Below are positions 37,541 through 48,849 of a stretch of DNA of 64,000 bases, in pieces. The notes beneath the pieces were generated by a model that made no database searches, was not told the DNA's origin, and saw nothing but the letters and a program-made list of their open reading frames with translations. The stretch is taken from contig JACDQD010000002.1 in assembly GCA_019843655.1 (NCBI GenBank), positions 17,321,154-17,385,153 of the forward strand. The letters run 5' to 3'. Source of the stretch: Lethocerus indicus. Lineage: Eukaryota > Arthropoda > Insecta > Hemiptera > Belostomatidae. Every line of letters begins with the position of its first letter. Position 1 is the first letter of the stretch. A program made the position numbers and the translations under genes.

Positions 37541-39230
37541 ACGGCCCCATGTTTAATTAAATACTGCTATGAAAAGAAGTACGTGTAAGAATGCTAAATA
37601 TATCTAGATCGAAGGAGTGCAGCATTGGATTTTATTGAGAATATTGAAATCGCTAACAGTATAATTATTGTTCTTGTGCAAGTTTTACTACATCTTTATT
37701 CCGAAAAGAAAACGGGGACATCATATTTACTCTTCTGGTGAACAACTAAACGGAGGAGCCCGAGCACACCAATCAACAAATTCCAGACAATCGACCCGAC
37801 AGTAAACCGTTTGGCCGAAAATACACGCAGAAAAAAAATCCCATGATTCATGGAACATAGAAAGATACATATAATAATTGAGAACAATCTATCGCAACAA
37901 TGAAGTGAAATGTGCAAAATCTTGCAGGAAGATAGGCGATGACATGGAAACTAAAAATCGAATGCTAGTGGCGATGAAACCGAAACCAGTGTATTGGGCA
38001 TTAGAAGCGGAAGGAAAAATAATATCAATGCAGTAATGAAGTTTAAAACCCTTGTTTTCATTCCCCCCTCACCCTACCATAACCAAAATACAAACACGAA
38101 TTATATTTGATTTTGGTCGGTACAAAAAATATTACGTATTATTGTTCCATATTTGTTGAAATGAATAACATGTTCAAATCTATACGGGATATTACAAAAT
38201 ACACCAGGCAATGCGAAATTATAATTAAAAGTGCACATTATGAGTTAGGAATTGGATATATATATGTTGGCTACAAACGTTAATTTACGCCAATCTGCTA
38301 TTCCGAATAATCCGAAATCTAGATTGTACTGAGTTCTGCATGCGTGATCCAAGTCATGGCTCGCTACATTAATTTGTTGGCAGTGCCAGGCAATAAAGAA
38401 TTGGAGGCAGTGCACTGTTTAGAAAAAAGCAATTTCCATTGATTAAACACCAGGCACACTAAAGCTATATTACTGCAGATTAATTGCGGAAGTATTCAAT
38501 ATATGAATTATAGAGCGTGTTCAATTTTAAAGGATCAATAGAGACAATTCGTTTCGCAAACTGACTAAAGTAATTAAATTACTCAATAATTAAATTGAAA
38601 ATTTCAATTATAATAGTCCTCCCCTATAGGAGGTTCACACATAAATAATAAAACGCAAATTCCATTACTACGATGTTTCAGATTTCAGTTACTAAATACG
38701 ACCAGGTGTAACTGTCTGAGTAATTATATTACTACGAAATACATTTTTTGCAAACGACAAAAATATTTTCATTTGCAACACACAGTTTAATTATCGATAG
38801 AATATATTATTGACAGGACGTGTTAATTACGTAATATCGGTATTAAATACGTCAGGTTTCCTCCTTGGAGAGAGCATTTCTAATTACGCGTACACAGTCG
38901 GGTGGTAGAGGGTAGTGTATTTAGAGGAACTGGAAGAGATGACATGCCCCATAGGGATGTATCGAGCGGGCGCTAATGTACACAGTTATAAAGGAAGTAA
39001 TACAACACGATGGGGAGCTTACAATATAGTTAGCAGTCCGTGCTAAGGACAGATTGCTTGTTTCAATTCAAGATCTCACTTACACAGAGCAAAGCGGCGG
39101 CACCCCTCAACCCCAGACCCAACCTAGGTTTGCCTGTTGCCGGATATTGTTAACGTCTTCAATTACGTCACCCAGCTTTATTTTTTCGCTCTTCCCAGGC
39201 TTTGAAAGCGCCTCAACTCGAAAGGGTGAA
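37541..39230. other. Long AT-rich stretch
   Basis: No GC island of note and no gene. AATTGAAA and TTTCAATT around one A form a 17-bp near-palindrome near 38596. TAATTA-type words are frequent. Confidence 0.55.
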
Positions 39231-39240
39231 AGTATCAGCC

Positions 39241-39259
39241 TCTCACAAACCTTGTGAGA
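39241..39259. repeat. Perfect 8-bp hairpin
   Basis: TCTCACAA (39241-39248) and TTGTGAGA (39252-39259) pair around ACC, 25 bp before the larger hairpin at 39284. Confidence 0.8.
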
Positions 39260-39283
39260 CATGTCCGTAATAACATCAATCGG

Positions 39284-39339
39284 AAGAAGTTTTATACTTT
39301 TATAACAGTGCCGGCTGTTATAAACTTATAAAACTTCTT
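39284..39339. repeat. 56-nt near-perfect hairpin
   Basis: Two 25-nt arms (39284-39308 and 39315-39339) pair at 23 of 25 positions around a TGCCGG centre. The arms begin AAGAAGTTTTATA and end TTTATAACAG before the loop. The only mismatches are two adjacent bases in mid-arm. Possible explanations are a fold-back MITE remnant, a structured RNA or a binding palindrome. The 6-nt loop and short stem are atypical for an animal microRNA. Confidence 0.8.
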
Positions 39340-41300
39340 TTATCGAGGTATCGATATTCCGATCCCTTACATAATTACTGTCGATCAGCTCGCGTTATTA
39401 TTAATTGCACTCTACCGAAGATTCGGATGAGTCGAAGCCCATTTAGCTTACGACAAAACAAAGGAGCGAAAACAGATAATTGCCGCTGATTACTTGAATT
39501 TTCTAGCAATATGTCAATGGAACATCTTTTCCAAATTAAACGGGAATAATTCTTCGCGCTTTCAACGCAGGAACATCGGATGTTCTACAATGGATGCGTG
39601 TTTCCTTTGGAGTACGTCACATGAGGCGGACTAGTAAATAGAAATGTTTCGGCGTGAGTACTTTCCGCCGTGGAGGAAACGACCCGATGAAGGTGGGGGG
39701 TGTAAATTCTCGGAGGTGGTTGATGTCGGAGGGACCCGGAGTAATGAAGACTAATATAAGGAAGGGGGTGACAGGAGGAGGGCGGGCACGTCCCGGGCGA
39801 ACAGGGCCGGCTCCCGGGACCCTGGAATTTGCATGTAAATTGTTCCGGGGCGCAAAAGCGACACCGGGATGGAGACTCGACGGAATGGGTTAAAGAACGG
39901 GGACGTTTCGCCTCCTTGGGGCCGAGGGCACGTGAGGCCCGCTCCGGCTCTCTAACTAATAGCTCTGCATACCCAAACCACTTTTTTATTACTTACGCGT
40001 ACCGCACTCGGACTCCGGAGAGCGGCAGAGGGTGTGGTGGGGGGGGGCTTAAAAAAACATGTAATTTCGGTGTGTGCGGACGCTCGTCCGGTGAGCATAT
40101 ATTAATTTCGATTTTTTGCCGCACCGGAAAAGAGGTTTTTAAAGTTGGCGGGAAGGCCGCAATCTGGGCCCGCCGGGCGCTATTTACTTTTTGCGGTCTC
40201 TCGGGGATTTCGAGGCCCGAATTTAAACAGAAATGTGGATTCGTCCCGAACAGACCACTTCTGCCCCCTCGTCCAATCGACTTTATATTTAAAACGACCC
40301 GCTAAATAAAGCCGTCCTAATCCGAGCTCGTTGATAACTTTCGGAAGTACGTACTTTCGTCGTCGTTATATTATTACGACGTTATAGTATTTTATATCTA
40401 GTATAGTATGGAATCTCGCGTTTTAATAATTTCGAAAAATAACGGAGAAATAAGCTGTAAGGTACCGCTACATAACATATGACATGTACGCATAGTTTAA
40501 TAAATAGAAACGTATTTATTTAAGATATCGCGTTTACTCGTAATTTACAGATTACTACGGCGCATAAGCTAAAAGTTATATTACTCCAGATGTTGATTAC
40601 TTCGAGATGGGAAATAGAAATTCGGAACTAACGTTAACAAAAATTAAATGCGAATATCGTTAATAACAAAAAACCCTCGATAATAAAAAAAGATTTAGCG
40701 ACTCGCGTAATGGGATGAAGGAAGACTAAATTAATTTAGCGTTTAATTAAGGACTTAAACGGGAGTAAACGAGAAGTGGGTTTATATAATGGGGTGGTTC
40801 GGGGATATAAGAAGCCGGGGTTTATAGCGGGCAATTAAAGAGGAGTACACGGGTTATTGAGGTAGATAGGGCGGCTGCCGGCCCGAGGGGGAGGTCGTTT
40901 ACGACTTTCACAGACGAGTGATGGAGCCGGCCGACGGAGAAAGATGGGAGACGACACGAGGAAAATAATGCGAGAAGAAAGTAGAAAAAGTGCGAAATGA
41001 GAGAGCACATAAAGTGAAGGAGTTTGTCTCAATTTAGTTTGGGCGATTCGCGAAAGAAGTAGAAAGGCGAAAGAAATTTACAGTGGCCTGCCTGGACCTT
41101 GTGGACGGGGGTGGGGCGCCGTTTTAACGGTCACCATAAACCCTGTTATCCGGCGGTTACGGTCAGAATAAAACGCTGGAGACCGCGATAGTTCCGCAGA
41201 CGGGCAGTGAATTTAATTCGGCCCTGGGATCGCTCAATTAAAGGCCTGCACACCGTTCTGGAGTTAACACCGCGGCCTTACCTATAAACACTTTCGAAAC
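39340..41300. other. GC block 39.64-40.32 kb, AT-rich middle, GC block 40.8-41.3 kb
   Basis: Overlapping plus-strand frames of 79 and 158 codons (39654-39893, 39829-40305) lie in the first GC block in different phases without domains. A G9 run is at 40039-40047. TATCGA words are frequent near 39340-39355. No gene was recognised. Confidence 0.5.
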
Positions 41301-44300
41301 TGGATGTGGTTGAACTGATTGATGGCCTAGTGACCGATCAAGACCGCTTTGGCTGGTACAATTTTCAAAAATTCTATTATTCATTCGAAAATAATAATAA
41401 GTTGGGACAAAGTTTGGTTGCAATTTAACGTCAGACCGTTATGGAATGTGTTCGTTGGATTGTACCCGGACTACTCCGTAAAATTGACTGTGCAGAATAT
41501 ATAGCAGACTGAAGGTGAGCCATTTCAACGAGAAACCTACTCGGCAAGGTGAGATTGACGACACTCGATGAAGCGTCATGACACCGAGTCGAGCTTGAAT
41601 GAAACTAAACAGAGAGAAGAGGCACGAAGAAAGAAAACGACATGAGGACAGAGAGAATGTGCGGGAATGTGCCCGCGGGAGAAAAATGTGCGTTTGCCAA
41701 TTAATGAGATCTGGCAGTACTGTGAAATATTTACCGATAATAGTGAGATCTATATTCTTTAATACTAACTCAGCGTAGTGGCTTTTGTTTAATTGATTAA
41801 GCAACCCAATTAATATAAGGCTCTTTTATACAATACTTTTGTACGATAAAACGAACACTTGCGAAACTGGGACACATAAAGGAAAGTTGGCAGAAACATA
41901 GTGAATTGGGAGCGGCGTCTCTAGGGAATGTGGGGGCTAAATGTAGCGCGTAATGGATTATACAGTAACTCAAACTGGGGAGTATAAGATAAAGGAGGAA
42001 ACAGCTTTCGGTTCGTATTTCGCCCACTGGGTCCGAATCTGCGGTAGTCCTATATCTGTTAATGTCGGCTTCAGACGTGATCTGACAGCGTCCATCAGGA
42101 TGAGCGCTCGGAGGACGACTAGGGAGCGCTAAGCCCTGGGACTTGACCATCGGGAGTATGATCTGCATTATGCATCGGTACTTAGTTACTACTCTCTCCC
42201 CGGGCTCTCCACGCCCATCGCCACCTCCCCTCCGGGAGGACTCCATTCAACCATGAGAGGTAATCAGCGCGTATTGACTGTGCATAATCAATACGGAGTT
42301 TGCCACCTGGACCCTGCACAGCTGTACCCTTCTTCTCCCGAAAGCTCTCCGTCCAATAAATATAATAATATCAACGGCGATATGTTCCTGTACACCGATT
42401 TGGAAGCGGAAGTGTTTTCCTCTTCGTGTCCGTTTAACAACATTTCAGTTTCATCAAATTTTAAGTAAGGGGGCTGAAGAACCCCGGCAAGTGTACAATA
42501 CTATTCCATCGTTCAGCTATGATATAGAAGAGTGTATTTGTATAAACACAATTTATAATAGTTTACATGAAAAATTAATATATCTACGTAACACATTTTT
42601 TATATGTTACACTATTAATTTTTTGCACGCATTTCTCGTCTTTTAATTAGTTATACATTCATGCCGGCTGGAATACTCTCAACGTATCTAAAAATCGAAG
42701 TTGTGGTTGCGAAGTGGACATAATGTGACAAGGGGGCGGGTGAGTCGGAGGAGGCGGACAAGTTGTAGCTCCGGATGTCCAGCTGGGGCCCGGGCTCAGA
42801 GAGTCGCCGGCCCCCTCCAGGATTAAACTCTCCTGAGTTATCGCGTTAAGAGAATTATTGGGCCGTGTCCGACTCGGGCTCCAATGACTGTATTAATCCG
42901 CAACATTTATTTGTTTGAAGTTGCCCATTTGTTAAGGTATGGGGGGGGGGGTCCGAAGTGGCCACTAGCGGCCCGGAAAAGACTCCCGCTCCTGTGGCCT
43001 ACACTGACCGGTTATTAATGAGTCCCTCCCCCCCGACTAGCACAATCAAACAGTCAGCTCATATTAATCGCTACAGATTTATTACCCGATTCCCCTTTTT
43101 CCGTTTGATCTATGAACATCGCATGCACTCTCCGCATTCGGACCTCTAATGGAGTTCACTATGACGGTAGTGGATTCATTCTTTTCTGAATTCGATTTAA
43201 CAGCGAATTTAATTGGAAATTTAATAACTATTTTATTTCGTTTAATTTTATTCGCTCAATTATTTAGTTGTAGAAAGTCATAATGTCGCAACTGATATTT
43301 GTAGTAAATGTATTACATCGTTTGTTTAAAAAACGATTTAATTAAATTATAGCGTTCGCTTTACAATTAAGTTATTAAATTATTTTGTATCATTATAATT
43401 GTTAACATTTAACATTTATAGTTTATTGGATTACCGGCGCCGAGTGCACAATAATGGAGAATGCTATTCAGCCAGTAAGAGTCATCGGATTTGAATCGTG
43501 GAATTAGTAGGGGATGGACGTAAGTGGCTTAGTGTTCAAAGCAGATAATATTGAAATTTCATCATAATGGTCCTAATTCGGTTCCGACGAAGCCTGGTTG
43601 GTATTACAATTCCGAGCTTTAATCTGGCGTTGGTTGACCACAACTTTCCCGGACAGGTGAGGAGGAGAGCAATCGGACGAAGGGAGAGGAGGGAGAAAGG
43701 ACGAGAACTGAGGGATATAGAGGGATGGGGCGAGGAAGTGGGGTTGAGTAAAGGCCTTTAATCATAAAATTTTATTAATGGAAATGAAAGCTGTTATCTA
43801 ATGCCGGACAGTGGAGCATCCATTACACAATGGGGTTACTTGTTAATGCCTTTTAGAGGGTATAATGGGCCCGGCCATTAGGGAATACAATTGCACTGGA
43901 GCAATGCCATTATGCAAGTTGCAACTTTTGCCTCTAACGCGTGGGAAGCTTACAAAAGCTTAAACATGGGGCTAATAATTTTTACTCGGAGTAATTTCCC
44001 GGATGGTTAAGTCTTTACCCGTCTTTACCCCGGATCGCTTTTCCCATCCTTCGAATAAAACGGTGGTGTTAATTTTTACCCTGCCTCGGCCTCTTGTTTA
44101 CATTGTGATATTCAACTGAGTTGACTAATAAACTTATATTGATGACCATAATGTTGTAAGAGAAACGGTGTGTTTAATAATTAAATATACTACGTTTACT
44201 CGCTACTTTTCTTTTAGTGGTTTAATATCCATTCAGCTTAATATTACCAATGTACAAATACTACACTAGTATATTTACTATATACATACACAGTTTCAGA
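41301..44300. other. Gene-free stretch with GC blocks at 42.06-42.36, 42.7-43.0 and 43.6-44.06 kb
   Basis: Minus-strand frames of 121 and 149 codons (41439-41804, 41797-42246) adjoin but are in different phases and lack recognisable domains. A G11 run is at 42941-42951. CAG|GTGAGG at 43654-43662 is a donor-like word with a poor upstream pyrimidine tract. No gene was recognised. Confidence 0.45.
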
Positions 44301-45010
44301 CACTGGTAAACACTTCACAAAGAGTTAGCCCAGCGGGAAGAGTTAACGCGCCGATATGGGATTGGATAGTCCGCGCGAATTTTGTTCCAAATAAATCGGA
44401 CGCAGTTAAATCGGACACGCTTTAATGATAATGAGGGACGTCCGCGCAAAAGGATGTGTGCATAAGAGCGGAAGAGATATAGGGCTCAGAAGGGCGGGTG
44501 GAAGATGGGCTGGTTTCGGTTTGGCGGTAGGTTGGCTGTGGGTAGTTAGGATTCGGTGCGATGGTGGGCTGCGGGGGGGGGGCGGTGTGGACGAAACTGG
44601 GCTAAACAGTCGGGTCGGTCCATATGGCGGCGAGGTGGGCTGCATCAACACATGGCTTCGACCGAAATTTACAAGGCAAATAATGAGGGGACCGCCGCAT
44701 TTGTTTTCCATTAACGGCCGTGTTTGCTCTCATAACCGGGGAGTGAGGGAGGGCGAGAGGGGGGGCACGGTGAGAGAGAGAGAGATAGAGAGAGGAGATA
44801 GTGAGCAGTGGAGGAGGGGGTGGGCCGACGACGCGCACCCTTTAATTTCACAAAGCCACTTTGATGTAGAAAGCCCTTATTACGTTCGCATGACACATTA
44901 ACCGGAGCAGTGATTCTCAAACGGCGGGCTGTTCTCCCCGAGGACTCAGTCGCGTGGGTTACCGCTCCCAGACTCCAAATTACATTTTTAGCTCCCCTCC
45001 AGTCATCTAC
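44301..45010. other. GC-rich block with G10 run and GA tract
   Basis: This block includes G10 (44573-44582) and a (GA)n tract (44771-44800). Long frames on both strands (158 codons plus, 101 and 111 codons minus) are mutually overlapping. GAGAG words and GGCGGCGAGG occur close together, so a GAGA-type regulatory element is possible. Confidence 0.45.
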
Positions 45011-48000
45011 TATAATGATCTTCCACCCATACGTAGCAAATTCCAATTTTTTTTTTCTTCGCCATTACCTCCCATATTTCCTCCGAGTTCAATAAAGTGC
45101 CATCTTTTGTTTCGGTGGAAAAGTCTCATATATTCCGTTGTCGCGGAGGAAATTTCTGTAAAGATTGAGAACCGGCGTCTCTTCGACGACATAATGTCTC
45201 GAGGTTAGTATTAATATAGCGATAGGAGATAACGCCGCATATTAATAATATTGTTTTTCTATTCCGTGTAGTCCTGAAAATGAAAATTACATCTAAAAAA
45301 TAAGTCAACACTTGTATCCCGGCCAAAATTTTATTTTCCGTGCCGCTCGATCCCGGTTTCAAATAATGATTTATACTCGGACGCCAAATCGGAAATAATT
45401 TACGAGCCGGCTTGATTAGGATATATATATTTTCGGGGGAAATTCTTTCCGGTGAAAACTCCCGGCATTATTTGCGGGCTCCGAATGAAGCGGACCGCCG
45501 TCTGACGTACACAGGAGCCTCTAATACAGTTGAATAATTCAACAAAACCCGATAAACCTTCCCGGAGCCCAGTTACATTTCAGCCCAACAGTCACAAATT
45601 TTGGATGAGTCATTCTGCGCCAGTAAATAAAGAATCAATAATTCCCTGTTATTAAATCTGCATATGCTGCAGGATAGTGCCGGTATTGTTATAAGGTTTT
45701 GTCATTTTGGAAAATTCGATTCATACGAGATTTCATTAACTCGGAACTTTCCCAATTTTCTGTGAAGAAATATTCCTACTATCTCTGTACTATGTATTGT
45801 AAATGTATTTATCCATAATTTGCAGGATCCATAATTTGGCTATAACTTAAACCGATATTTAATAAGTAAGATTGTCGTGAAAGTCTCGTCTGATGTATTA
45901 TCACAAGGGTGACTTTGGTTGTGTTGCCATAGAAATTTGTGCCAGCAGACAAGATTGATTGCGCTCAATGATAGATTGCTTATTAGGAGTAGGCGGATGG
46001 ATACTCCCACAGTAAATACTAAGGAGAATATGAAATTAGGATTTCATTTATTATGGAAAAACCCACGGATCATGACTCCGTCATAATTGTCACGTGATGA
46101 ATGATATATAGAAAATAGCCTTTCAGATAACAACAGAATAGAGCACATATGGCGTGTGTTACATGAAAGTTAAAAATAACTTTATCCGACTATTCCTGCT
46201 AAATGTACGAGTAACTGACACTAATTCATTGAAATAATTATAATGACAACGGAATAATTACGGACCTTGTTCAAATGATTTATAAGACAGGGGAATAAAA
46301 GAGAACAACTCATATTCTGACGAGAAAAATATTACGGCCATTCATATTTTAAAAACTGTATTAATTGTACACCCAATTATGAATATTATTATAAGCACCG
46401 TAGAAGCGCTGAATGAAATTTTAAACAGCAACTGGCAGACGTGATCAATTGGTCTCCTGTCATTTGTCCCATCTACATTTTTAACAAGTTGAAAATATGA
46501 CTTTAGCTTATTATGAGAAGGTTGGCAGTTAATTTTTACCATACAAATTTTGTATTAACTGTATATATTTTGTATTAATTGTATGTAACATACTTGGTGT
46601 ACCGCGTTGAAAGGCCTATGAAATGGATTTAATTAAAAATAGGAAATTGGAATCACGAAATGCTCCACCAATACGGGCAGAGATATTGACACTGGCATGT
46701 TTAATTCAATATATTATAAATAGTTTTAATCACTTAAAAAAACGACGAATATACGATTTGTAGTCTGAACTGGGCAGCTTCCTTTTTCCACACCCTCAAT
46801 CCTCAGTTACTCGTCCTAAATAGTGTTCCTCTCCTCTCTGGTGGTTTTATGTTTTCGACGTAACATGCGTAACTTCATTTAATCACTTGAATGACCTTCA
46901 CCGGCCAGGTTTCCAGCAGAGATAAAAGGAAAATATAGACATTGTAAGTATTTCTCCTAGTATCTGATAACTACTCTAACAATTGATGAATAAAATGAAT
47001 TTACTTGAGGCGTGAATGCGCTTTAATATTATTCCCCGTAAGCGAGGCGAGAAGGAAGACGTTCAACAGCGACCTTTTTCTGCTGTAAATCATTTTGGCT
47101 GGAACGGAAGCCGGGATAGCGTGATTAGAGTCCGGGTGGCTTGGAATTGACCGGTGGAGGTGAATAAATTTGGCTCCGATCACAGACGTTTGTATCACAG
47201 GCGACCCTGAAGATGGAAGACGTCTGGCCTGTGAAATGGCAGCAGTGCCGAGCATTGTTTACGGCTCACGTCTCAAAAGCACAGAGAGCACAGAGAGATT
47301 TTTTATTTGTTCTTCTTTTTATTTTCTGGGTGCCAAGGGCTTTGGTCTATGTCCACTCTACAAATACGGTCTTCCTATCAAGTTATTATATAAAATACGA
47401 AACGCGTATTACAATAAATATAAAAAAACAGCATATAATTCGTTATAATTTATAGTAATCGATTATATTTTTAATCATATTATGTACTCTAATGTTTATT
47501 TATTATCGCATCAAAGTTCCTAACCTCGTTACGCCTGTTGCGCCTGTCCACGCGTGATTATATATAAATAAGAAACATCGCCATTAATGTCAATTGGTTC
47601 AGAGCCTCCGAACCTGCGGAGACGAAATTGCTTTTCGAGATGTCCACTGAAAGATTGTAAGTTCCATCACTACACGATATCGAGTAGGTTCCGTTGTAAT
47701 GATGTCCCTTTTTTATGACGTCTTTTAAAGAGTCCGCACGGGAATAATTACTAATTGTATTCAGCGCGGTGGCAATCCAGACTGGATTCACTATCCCTAA
47801 CGGACCTCAAGAATTTCAGCGCCCAGTTGATTTTTGCTCAATTCATTTCGATTCTTTCCGGCCAATTTTCGTGCAGGTTTCTCCGATTGGTACTGGCCGC
47901 TCCCTAAGGCCATTATTTATCGTATTCTTGCGCTGCTCACACTACTTCGGAGAGGTGAAATTCCGTCGGCCGAATTCGGGGCTTTGATTTCTTTTTCGAA

Positions 48001-48180
48001 AGCGCACCTCCAACAGGGCAGGTTGGTGTACCGTGAGCCGCTCCCACAGTGGATTGTCGGCGAAACGCCTTCTCTCAAACAATTATTATCAACTGAAGTA
48101 TACGCCGGTGCATTGGTGCCCTCGTGATAAGTCGTTTGTGCCTGAACGCACAATGAAGAAAAAAAAAAGAGACGGAGGAG
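45011..48180. other. Mostly AT-rich gene-free stretch
   Basis: AT-rich sequence without a recognisable gene runs to about 47.0 kb, followed by a mixed part. A frame of 177 codons starts at 48033, is the longest in the window, and runs through the GA tract at 48181. It looks fortuitous. AGCACAGAG is tandemly doubled near 47278. Confidence 0.5.
46548..46587. repeat. Two-copy 20-bp tandem repeat
   Basis: The units TTTTGTATTAACTGTATATA and TTTTGTATTAATTGTATGTA are adjacent and match at 18 of 20 positions. Confidence 0.75.
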
Positions 48181-48222
48181 CGAGAGAGAGAGAGAGCGAA
48201 AGAGGGAGCGAGGGAGGGGGGG
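48181..48222. repeat. (GA)n-rich tract
   Basis: A GAGAGAGAGAGAG core followed by AGGGAGCGAGGGAGGGG. It encodes the low-complexity RE/SE stretch inside the long chance frame. Confidence 0.85.
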
Positions 48223-48788
48223 AGTCTGAGCCCTGGGCTCAACTAAAGGAGATTGTAGAGCGGAGAGATCTCCCTCTCAATCTGTGGGCAGAGCGGGAAC
48301 ACATCCCCGAAACGCCGGGGCTCGACCCCACCAAATCCTTTCCAATTCCACTGTTCGATTGCTCTTTCGCTGTTGACGCCACGCCTATTCTGTGCCTGTT
48401 TTTTTTTTCATTTATTTGCATTTCGGCTGAAAGTTTCCTGGCCAAGCGTCACCCGAAAAATACACTCCAAGTTGCGGTGAATATACAGATAGAAACGTTT
48501 AAAACCGTCTCGTCTATAACCCTTCCGAAGAATTCGCTAATCAAAATGGTGACTAACCAGAGTTAAAACATAGTGGCGAGTATTTGTTGCAATTATCTTA
48601 TTTGAACAGGGTATTAAAAAATTCCGTCATAATAATAATGTCTGATTTGAAGCTTCTGAGGCCTTTAACGCTCAGAATTTAAAATATAATATGCGTGAAA
48701 TTTCGTAGCCCACACAAGCGATGACGGTATTTGATCAATAAAATGATTTAAAGTTCTTTAAAAAAATTTAAAATGGCATGCCGCTTAC

Positions 48789-48825
48789 CAAAATATCTTG
48801 CGTGTACTTTATCCAAAACACTCAC
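48789..48825 (-). other. Candidate RS-exon (37 nt) after ratchet point 2
   Basis: On the minus strand, 37 nt follow the acceptor, beginning GTGAGT and ending TTTTG. A donor GTAAGC follows (48788-48783). The length is not a multiple of three. Frame one is open for its 12 codons, while the other two contain TGA or TAA. As at the 8.5-kb site, this second donor would support exon definition of the ratchet acceptor. An ordinary alternative microexon is the main alternative. Confidence 0.5.
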
Positions 48826-48849
48826 CTGAAAAAAAACATATTGCATTAG
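48820..48849 (-). promoter_or_regulatory. Candidate recursive-splicing ratchet point 2
   Basis: On the minus strand, a CTAAT branch motif (48849-48845, branch A at 48846) is followed by a run of eight T and the acceptor CAG (48828-48826). Directly abutting it is GTGAGT (48825-48820). The branch-to-acceptor distance is 20 nt. The order, the CTAAT motif, the spacing and the GTGAGT donor all repeat those at 8.5 kb on the same strand. CAGGTGAGT is expected about 0.5 times by chance in both strands of a 64-kb window with even base use. Two copies, each with a branch motif and pyrimidine run at the right distance, argue strongly for function. Confidence 0.7.

Noticed and set aside
39829..40305. Plus frame of 158 codons
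   Set aside because: Composition-driven in a GC island. The upstream overlapping frame is in another phase and no domain is visible.
44325..44341. A-box-like TTAGCCCAGCGGG
   Set aside because: No B box or cloverleaf follows.
48033..48566. Longest open frame (177 codons, plus)
   Set aside because: It runs through a poly-A and (GA)n tract giving Lys/Arg/Glu/Ser low complexity, has no domain, and overlaps frames on other strands. A chance frame is likely.
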